Below, one piece after another: positions 58,805-64,000 of a stretch of 64,000 bases of DNA. Within the stretch, counting starts at the first letter, position 1. Every line of letters begins with the position of its first letter. The stretch is from JB111 sp049856295 (GTDB lineage: Bacteria; Actinomycetota; Actinomycetes; Actinomycetales; Actinomycetaceae). The position numbers and the translations under genes are program-made. The stretch lies in assembly GCF_049856295.1 (NCBI RefSeq), contig NZ_JBNDMZ010000003.1:1-64000 (forward strand), read 5' to 3'. A model generated the notes under the pieces. It did not search any database. It was not told where the DNA came from and worked only from the letters and a program-made list of their open reading frames with translations.

Positions 58805-60658
58805 CTACTCGACCGTGACGGACTTGGCGAGGTTGCGGGGCTGGTCGACGTCGAGCCCCTTCGCCGCGGCCACCTCGGAGGCGAAGATCTGCAGCGGGAC
58901 GGTCGTCACGAGCGGCATCATGAGGGTGGGCGTGCGCGGCACGCGGATGACGTGCTCCGCGACCTCCTCGACGTCCGTGTCCCCCTCCTCCGCGACCACG
59001 ATCGTCAGCGCGCCCCGCGCACGGACCTCCTGGATGTTGGAGACGACCTTCTGGTGGAGGACGGGGCGCCGAGGCGTGGGCACGACGACGAACACCGGCT
59101 GCCCCTCGTCGACGAGCGCGATCGGCCCGTGCTTGAGCTCGCCGGCGGCGAAGCCCTCCGCGTGGATGTACGCGAGCTCCTTGAGCTTGAGCGCCCCCTC
59201 GAGGGCGACGGGGAAGCCGACGTGCCGGCCGAGGAAGAGCACCGAGTCCGTGTCGGCCATCGACCGGGCGAGCTCGCGGACGTGCTCCTCCTCCTTCTCG
59301 AGGACCTCCGCGATCTTGTCCGGCATCGCGGCGAGCTCCTCGAGGTAGCCCGCCACCTCCTCCGGGTACTTGTTGCCGCGCAGCTGGGAGAGGTAGAGGC
59401 CGAGCAGGTAGCAGCCCGTGATCTGGGCGAGGAACGCCTTGGTCGAGGCGACGGCGATCTCGGGGCCCGCGTGCGTGTACAGCACGGCGTCGGCCTCGCG
59501 CGCGATCGTCGACCCGAACGTGTTGACGATGGCCAGGACCTTCGAGCCCTGCTCGCGCGCGTGCCGCACGGCCATGAGCGTGTCCATCGTCTCCCCCGAC
59601 TGGGAGATCGCGACGACGAGGGTGCGCTCGGTGACGACCGGGTCGCGGTAGCGGAACTCGCTCGCGAGCTCGACCTCGCAGGGGATCCGGCACCAGTGCT
59701 CGATGGCGTACTTGGCCACGTGCCCGGCGTACGCGGCGGTGCCGCAGGCGATGATGATGACCTTGTCGACGGTGCGCAGCACCGACTCCTCGATCCGCAT
59801 CTCGTTGAGGACGAGGCGTCCCTCCTCGTCGCGGCGCCCGAGCAGCGTGTCGCGCACGGCGGCCGGCTGGTCGTGGATCTCCTTGTCCATGAAGGTGGGG
59901 AACCCGTCCTTGACCGCCGCGGCCGCGTCCCAGTCCACCGTGTAGCGGCGTCCCTGGGCGGGCGAGCCGTCGAAGCCGACGACCTCGACCGAGCCGGGCG
60001 TGATCGTCACGACCTGGTCCTCGTCGAGCTCGAGGGCCTCCTTCGTCCCGGAGATGAACGCGGAGACGTCCGAGCCGAGGAAGTTCTCGCCCTCGCCGAG
60101 CCCGACCACGAGCGGGGAGGACCGGCGGGCGCCGACCACCGTGCCGGGCTGGTCGCGGTGCTGGGCGAGGATCGTGAACGCGCCCTCGAGCCGGCCGACG
60201 ACGGCGAGCATCGCGGCCGTGAGGTCGCCGTCGTAGGCGGCGGCGAGCAGGTGGGCGACGACCTCGGTGTCGGTCTGCGACGTCATCTCCACGCCGGCCT
60301 CGACGAGCTCGCGGCGCAGCGGGGCGAAGTTCTCGATGATGCCGTTGTGGATGACGGCGACGGCTCCGTCGCCCCCGACGTGCGGGTGCGCGTTGGCGTC
60401 GGTGGGGCCGCCGTGGGTGGCCCAGCGGGTGTGGCCGATCGAGGCCACGCCGTCCGGCACGGGGTCCTGCTCGATCGCGTCGCGCAGGTTCTGGAGCTTG
60501 CCCGCCCGTTTGCGGACGACGATCTCCTCACCCGTGTGCACGGCGATGCCCGCGGAGTCGTACCCGCGGTACTCGAGCCGCGCGAGACCGTCCATGGCGA
60601 TCTCGAGGGGGCGGGTGGACGGGGCGCTGGGGCCGACGTAGCCGACGATTCCACACAT
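58805..60658 (-). CDS. glmS: Glutamine-fructose-6-phosphate aminotransferase (isomerising)
   Basis: 617 residues. It makes glucosamine-6-phosphate, the first step to UDP-GlcNAc. The N-terminal nucleophile Cys is residue 2 (MCGIVGYVG), with RLEYRGYDSAGIAV and GHTRWATHG. Two SIS isomerase domains follow (ACGTAAYAGHVAKYAIE, SQSGETMDTLMAVR, LFLGRHVGFPVALEGALKLKE) and the end is NLAKSVTVE. The ATG follows TATCCT by seven bases. No glmS ribozyme is possible because there is almost no 5' leader: the divergent coaA start is only 41 bp away. First gene of the operon running to rimI. Confidence 0.98.
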   Translation of the reverse strand: MCGIVGYVGPSAPSTRPLEIAMDGLARLEYRGYDSAGIAVHTGEEIVVRKRAGKLQNLRDAIEQDPVPDGVASIGHTRWATHGGPTDANAHPHVGGDGAVAVIHNGIIENFAPLRRELVEAGVEMTSQTDTEVVAHLLAAAYDGDLTAAMLAVVGRLEGAFTILAQHRDQPGTVVGARRSSPLVVGLGEGENFLGSDVSAFISGTKEALELDEDQVVTITPGSVEVVGFDGSPAQGRRYTVDWDAAAAVKDGFPTFMDKEIHDQPAAVRDTLLGRRDEEGRLVLNEMRIEESVLRTVDKVIIIACGTAAYAGHVAKYAIEHWCRIPCEVELASEFRYRDPVVTERTLVVAISQSGETMDTLMAVRHAREQGSKVLAIVNTFGSTIAREADAVLYTHAGPEIAVASTKAFLAQITGCYLLGLYLSQLRGNKYPEEVAGYLEELAAMPDKIAEVLEKEEEHVRELARSMADTDSVLFLGRHVGFPVALEGALKLKELAYIHAEGFAAGELKHGPIALVDEGQPVFVVVPTPRRPVLHQKVVSNIQEVRARGALTIVVAEEGDTDVEEVAEHVIRVPRTPTLMMPLVTTVPLQIFASEVAAAKGLDVDQPRNLAKSVTVE

Positions 60659-60665
60659 GGGAGCG

Positions 60666-60671
60666 AGGATA
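60666..60671 (-). promoter_or_regulatory. -10-like element of glmS
   Basis: TATCCT on the minus strand, seven bases before the ATG. Confidence 0.55.
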
Positions 60672-60687
60672 ACTGCCTCGCCGGTGG

Positions 60688-60693
60688 CAGAAT
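60688..60693 (+). promoter_or_regulatory. -10-like element of coaA
   Basis: CAGAAT, six bases before the GTG. It is 16 bases from the glmS element on the other strand, so the two promoters must share or compete for upstream DNA. Confidence 0.45.
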
Positions 60694-60699
60694 GTCCGG

Positions 60700-61692
60700 G
60701 TGTCAGCGGACCTCCAGCGACCCGACGACGGATCCCGGGACGGGGCCGAGCACGGCCGCCACCTCACGCCCTACACGGAGCTCGACCGCGAGTCGTGGTC
60801 GCGCCTGGCCGAGACGACCCCGCTGCCGCTGACCGACGCCGACGTCGTCAACCTCCGCGGGCTCGGGGACCCGCTCGACCTGTCCGAGGTCGACGTCGTC
60901 TACCGACCGCTCTCCGCGCTGCTCCAGCAGTACGTCGCGGCGACGGACCACCTGCACGCCGGCACGGCCCACTTCCTCGGCGGCAGCTACCAGCGCACAC
61001 CGTTCGTCATCGGGGTCGCCGGTTCGGTCGCGGTCGGCAAGTCGTCGACGTCCCGGCTGCTGCGCGAGCTCCTGCGGCGCTGGCCCCAGACACCGCGGGT
61101 CGAGCTCGTGACGACCGACGGGTTCCTCTTCCCCAACGCCGAGCTCGAGCGGCGCGGGCTGCTCGGCCGCAAGGGCTTCCCCGAGTCCTACGACCGGCGC
61201 GCGCTGCTGCGCTTCGTCGCCTCGGTCAAGGCGGGCGCGACCTCGGTGTCCACGCCCGTCTACGACCACGTGCGGTACGACATCGTGCCGGGCGAGCGGA
61301 AGGTCGTCACGCACCCGGACATCCTCATCGTCGAGGGGCTCAACGTCCTCCAGCCGGCGCGGCCCACCGCCGACCGTTCGTCGATGCTCGCCGTCAGCGA
61401 CTTCTTCGACTTCTCGATCTACGTCGACGCGCGGACCTCCGACGTCAAGCGGTGGTACGTCGACCGGTTCCTCGCGCTGCGCGAGACCGCGTTCTCCGTG
61501 CCCGGCTCGTACTTCCGCCGCTACGCCGACCTCGACGACGAGGAGGGCGCCGCCACCGCCGCGCACATCTGGGAGACGATCAACGCCCCCAACCTCGTGC
61601 AGAACATCCTGCCCACCCGCGGCCGGGCCAAGCTCGTCATCACGAAGGACGGCGACCACCGGATGCACCGGATGCTGCTGCGCAAGCTCTGA
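60700..61692 (+). CDS. coaA: Pantothenate kinase, type I
   Basis: 330 residues. It phosphorylates pantothenate, the control point of CoA synthesis. The P-loop is IGVAGSVAVGKSSTSRLL, with LVTTDGFLFPN, RKGFPESYDRRALLRFV, VYDHVRYDIVPGE and ILIVEGLNVLQ. The end LVITKDGDHRMHRMLLRKL is typical of type I enzymes. GTG start without a ribosome site, divergent from glmS. Confidence 0.97.
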   Translation: MSADLQRPDDGSRDGAEHGRHLTPYTELDRESWSRLAETTPLPLTDADVVNLRGLGDPLDLSEVDVVYRPLSALLQQYVAATDHLHAGTAHFLGGSYQRTPFVIGVAGSVAVGKSSTSRLLRELLRRWPQTPRVELVTTDGFLFPNAELERRGLLGRKGFPESYDRRALLRFVASVKAGATSVSTPVYDHVRYDIVPGERKVVTHPDILIVEGLNVLQPARPTADRSSMLAVSDFFDFSIYVDARTSDVKRWYVDRFLALRETAFSVPGSYFRRYADLDDEEGAATAAHIWETINAPNLVQNILPTRGRAKLVITKDGDHRMHRMLLRKL

Positions 61693-61706
61693 GCGCCGAC
61701 GCCGCG

Positions 61707-62483
61707 CTACGCGACCTGGCCCTCGGTGTCCGAGTCGGACTCCGGGTCCGTGTCCGGCTCGCCGTCGGCTCCGCCCACGCGGTCGGCGGGAGCAGCAGTG
61801 GCGGCGGCGTCGTGCTCGTCGTCGTCGTGCTCGTCCTCCTCCTCGTCGTCCAGCCCGAGCTGCGGGAGGAAGCGGCCCTGCGCCCAGCCGAGCACCCGCT
61901 CGAGGAGGATCCCGAGGAGGAAACCGCCGACGACGCCGAGCACCACCCCGAGCAGCGGGTGCTCCTTGATCGCCGCGCCCGCGCCGAACCCGAGCGCCAC
62001 CGCGTAGGTCGCCCAGACGATCGCCGCGATCCCGCTGAGCAGGACGAACCTGGTCCGGGGGTAGTCGACCGCCCCCGCGGTCATGTTGACGGCCACCCGG
62101 CCGAACGGGATGAAGCGCGCGGCGAGGATGAGCGCGGCCCCGCGCCTGCCGAGCGTGCGGCGCGCTCCGGCCACGACCTTCGCGCCGCGCCCCCGGTTGA
62201 GCACGGGGATGCGGTGCAGCGGGATCGCCATGCCGATCCGGTAGGCGATCTGGTCGCCCACGAACGCACCGACGGCCGCCGCCGGCCACAGGAGGTAGAT
62301 GTGCGGGCCCTCGCCGTGCGCGGTGAGCGCGGCGGCCGCGATGACGACCCCCTCGCTCGGCGCCGCCGGGAAGAAGCCGTCGACGATGCAGCCCGCGAGG
62401 ACGATGACGAGGACCCACGGAGACGCCGCGAGGTCGACCATCCAGTCCTGGACGGCGTCGACGAGCGCGAGGACGTCTCCCAC
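61707..62483 (-). CDS. DedA family membrane protein
   Basis: 258 residues. DedA/VTT-fold membrane protein with about five hydrophobic segments. It has GCIVDGFFPAAPSEGVVIAAAAL, VGAFVGDQIAYRIG, the basic amphipathic LGRRGAALILAARFIPFGR and VNMTAGAVDYPRTRF. DedA proteins act as lipid scramblases or undecaprenyl-phosphate flippases; which lipid is moved here is not known. The C-terminus is a very acidic tail (LDDEEEDEHDDDEHD and a second Asp/Glu/Ser run). GTG start, five bases after the glmM stop, so co-transcribed. Confidence 0.9.
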   Translation of the reverse strand: MGDVLALVDAVQDWMVDLAASPWVLVIVLAGCIVDGFFPAAPSEGVVIAAAALTAHGEGPHIYLLWPAAAVGAFVGDQIAYRIGMAIPLHRIPVLNRGRGAKVVAGARRTLGRRGAALILAARFIPFGRVAVNMTAGAVDYPRTRFVLLSGIAAIVWATYAVALGFGAGAAIKEHPLLGVVLGVVGGFLLGILLERVLGWAQGRFLPQLGLDDEEEDEHDDDEHDAAATAAPADRVGGADGEPDTDPESDSDTEGQVA

Positions 62484-62488
62484 GTCGG

Positions 62489-63853
62489 TCAGGCGGGCAG
62501 GGCGAGCCGGTCGGCGACGACCGCGGCCAGGGTCTCCGCCTCGTGGCGGGCCACGTCCTCCGTGCCGGCCTCGACCATCACGCGCACGACCGGCTCGGTG
62601 CCGGACGGGCGCAGGAGCACGCGGCCCCCGCCGCCGAGACGCCCCTCGGAGGCCGCGACGGCGTCGGCGACGCCCTCGTCCGTGGCGGCCCCGGCCCGGT
62701 CGACGCCCTTGACGTTGAGCAGCACCTGCGGGAGGCGGGTGACGACGGACGCGAGATCGGTGAGCGAGCGCCCGGTCTGGACCACGCGCTGGGCGAGGAG
62801 GAGCGCCGTGAGCACACCGTCCCCGGTCGAGGCGTGGGAGGCGGCGATGACGTGGCCCGACTGCTCGCCGCCGAGGACGAACCCGCCGGCGCGCATCGCC
62901 TCGAGCACGTAGCGGTCGCCCACGCCCGTCTGGACGGTCGCGATGCCCTCGCGCTCCATCGCCTTGAGGAGGCCGAGGTTGGACATCACCGTGACGACGA
63001 GCGTGTCGTGCGCGAGCTCGCCGCGCTCCTTGAGGTCGGTCGCAAGGATGCCCATGATCTGGTCGCCGTCGACCAGCGTCCCGGCGGCGTCGACGGCGAG
63101 GCAGCGGTCGGCGTCCCCGTCGAACGCGACGCCGAAGGCGGCGCCGGCGGCCACGGTCACGGCCTGGAGCTGCTCGGGGTGCGTCGACCCGCAGGCGTCG
63201 TTGATGTTGTAGCCGTCCGGCGAGGCGTTGAGGACGACGACGTCGGCGCCGGCCTCCCGCAGCGCGGCGGGCGCGATGTCCGAGGCCGCGCCGTTCGCGC
63301 AGTCGACGGCCACGCGCAGACCCTTGAGCGGCGTGCTCCCGATCGCGCCGACGAGGTGCTGGATGTAGGTCGCGTCGGCAGCGCCGGCGCCGGCCCCGAG
63401 GCGGCCGAGGCCGTCGCCGACGGGGGCGTCGTAGTCGGTGCCGAGGAGCGACTCGAGCCGGTCCTCGACCGCGTCGTCGAGCTTGTAGCCGCCGCGGGCG
63501 AAGAACTTGATGCCGTTGTCCGGCATCGCGTTGTGCGAGGCGGAGATGACCACGCCGAGGTCGACGTCGGAGGTCGCGGTGAGGTGGGCGATCCCCGGCG
63601 TGGGCAGCACCCCGACATCGTCGACGTCGACGCCCGCCGAGGCCAGGCCCGCGCACATCGCGGCCGACAGCATCTCGCCGGAGACGCGCGTGTCACGGCC
63701 GACGATGGCTCGCGGCCGGTCCCCGGCGCCGTGCGCGGCCCCCGAGGCGACGAGCTCGCGCGCGGCGGCCACGCCGAGCTCGAGCGCGAGGCTCGCGGTG
63801 ATGTCCCGGTTCGCGAGTCCGCGAACCCCGTCCGTGCCGAACAGCCGTGCCAT
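62489..63853 (-). CDS. glmM: Phosphoglucosamine mutase
   Basis: 454 residues. It converts glucosamine-6-phosphate to the 1-phosphate, the step after GlmS. The start LFGTDGVRGLAN, the phosphoserine loop VISASHNAMPDNGIKFF, the metal loop AFDGDADRCLAVD, the sugar loop GGEQSGHVI and the phosphate-binding loop LLRPSGTEPVVRVM are all present. GGAGGGG lies about seven bases before the ATG. It follows rpsI, a common actinobacterial order. Confidence 0.97.
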   Translation of the reverse strand: MARLFGTDGVRGLANRDITASLALELGVAAARELVASGAAHGAGDRPRAIVGRDTRVSGEMLSAAMCAGLASAGVDVDDVGVLPTPGIAHLTATSDVDLGVVISASHNAMPDNGIKFFARGGYKLDDAVEDRLESLLGTDYDAPVGDGLGRLGAGAGAADATYIQHLVGAIGSTPLKGLRVAVDCANGAASDIAPAALREAGADVVVLNASPDGYNINDACGSTHPEQLQAVTVAAGAAFGVAFDGDADRCLAVDAAGTLVDGDQIMGILATDLKERGELAHDTLVVTVMSNLGLLKAMEREGIATVQTGVGDRYVLEAMRAGGFVLGGEQSGHVIAASHASTGDGVLTALLLAQRVVQTGRSLTDLASVVTRLPQVLLNVKGVDRAGAATDEGVADAVAASEGRLGGGGRVLLRPSGTEPVVRVMVEAGTEDVARHEAETLAAVVADRLALPA

Positions 63854-63942
63854 GCGGTCCCCTCCAGAGGTGGTCTCCGTCCGCGCACAGCGTGCCGGAC
63901 GGCGGCGGGTGCGCGCAGCGGGGCGCGCGGGGGTGGACGACG

Positions 63943-63973
63943 ACGGCCCCGTCCCCAACCGGGACGGGGCCGT
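63943..63973 (-). terminator. rpsI terminator
   Basis: ACGGCCCCGTCCC and GGGACGGGGCCGT form a perfect 13-bp stem around a five-base loop, 11 bases after the rpsI stop. It separates the ribosomal operon from glmM. Confidence 0.85.
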
Positions 63974-63984
63974 GGCCGAATGGA

Positions 63985-64000
63985 TCAGCGCTTGGAGTAC
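63985..64000 (-). CDS. rpsI: 30S ribosomal protein S9, C-terminal end (partial)
   Basis: Only the last four residues (YSKR) and the stop codon lie in the window. That ending is the universal C-terminus of S9, whose Arg reaches the ribosomal P site, and rpsI directly before glmM is typical of actinobacteria. The rest of the gene is outside the window. Confidence 0.8.

Noticed and set aside
60600..60658. glmS ribozyme or riboswitch upstream of glmS
   Set aside because: There is almost no 5' leader: the divergent coaA start is 41 bp away and a -10-like element sits seven bases before the glmS ATG.

Overview
The window comes from the chromosome of a very high-GC Gram-positive actinobacterium. 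Strong G/C bias at third codon positions, many GTG starts, a WhiB-family regulator, a CIRCE-controlled groES, a GuaB2/GuaB3 pair, an HNH protein of the DUF222 family and a PerM-like gene beside sucCD all support this. Gene content and the lone groES suggest the Micrococcales (Cellulomonas/Promicromonospora-like relatives), but that is inference. Most of the window is core metabolism. The only mobile element seen is a complete IS30-family insertion sequence at the left edge.

Layout. 1-1180: IS30 element. 1273-9853: purH, purN, a membrane protein, a cystathionine gamma-synthase-like gene, a PerM-like membrane protein, sucD and sucC. 10037-15284: an AT3-SGNH acyltransferase and pcrA. Together these recall the mycobacterial pcrA-sucCD-perM-purNH neighbourhood. 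15356-21651: three adjacent small single-pass proteins of DUF4352 type, a divergent LuxR-type two-component pair, an internally duplicated lipoprotein, a DUF456 protein and a small membrane protein. 21778-27560: guaA, DUF3817, and a heterodimeric ABC exporter whose two nucleotide-binding domains are degenerate in complementary ways. 27691-33901: SURF1, pta-ackA, a repeat-filled intergenic region and fumC. 34044-40452: guaB3 and guaB (both minus strand) flank a plus-strand island of a DnaQ-like exonuclease, a winged-helix HTH_42 protein and an HNH endonuclease with an SOS-like box. 40457-45299: MerR-like regulator, WhiB protein, groES with CIRCE, a methyltransferase and a YbdK-type ligase. 45360-53272: tsaD, ilvD, an XRE regulator, sdhCAB and rimI. 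53269-60658: a minus-strand operon glmS-acpS-nnr-alr-tsaE-(unknown)-tsaB-rimI. 60700-64000: coaA, a DedA protein, glmM and the 3' end of rpsI.

How the genes work together: purine synthesis and GMP formation (purN, purH, guaB, guaB3, guaA); TCA/acetate overflow metabolism (sucCD, fumC, sdhCAB, pta-ackA); cell-wall precursors (glmS, glmM, alr); cofactors (coaA, acpS, nnr); and tRNA t6A modification (tsaB, tsaD, tsaE).

The most striking global feature is promoter layout. At 22 starts a -10-like hexamer, usually of form NANNNT, ends 6 to 9 nt (mostly exactly 6) before the start codon with no Shine-Dalgarno sequence. This suggests leaderless transcription at most operon heads, while internal genes use ATGA/GTGA overlaps or clear Shine-Dalgarno sites. 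I see no tRNA or rRNA gene, no CRISPR array and no phage. No stretch over 300 bases lacks a gene.
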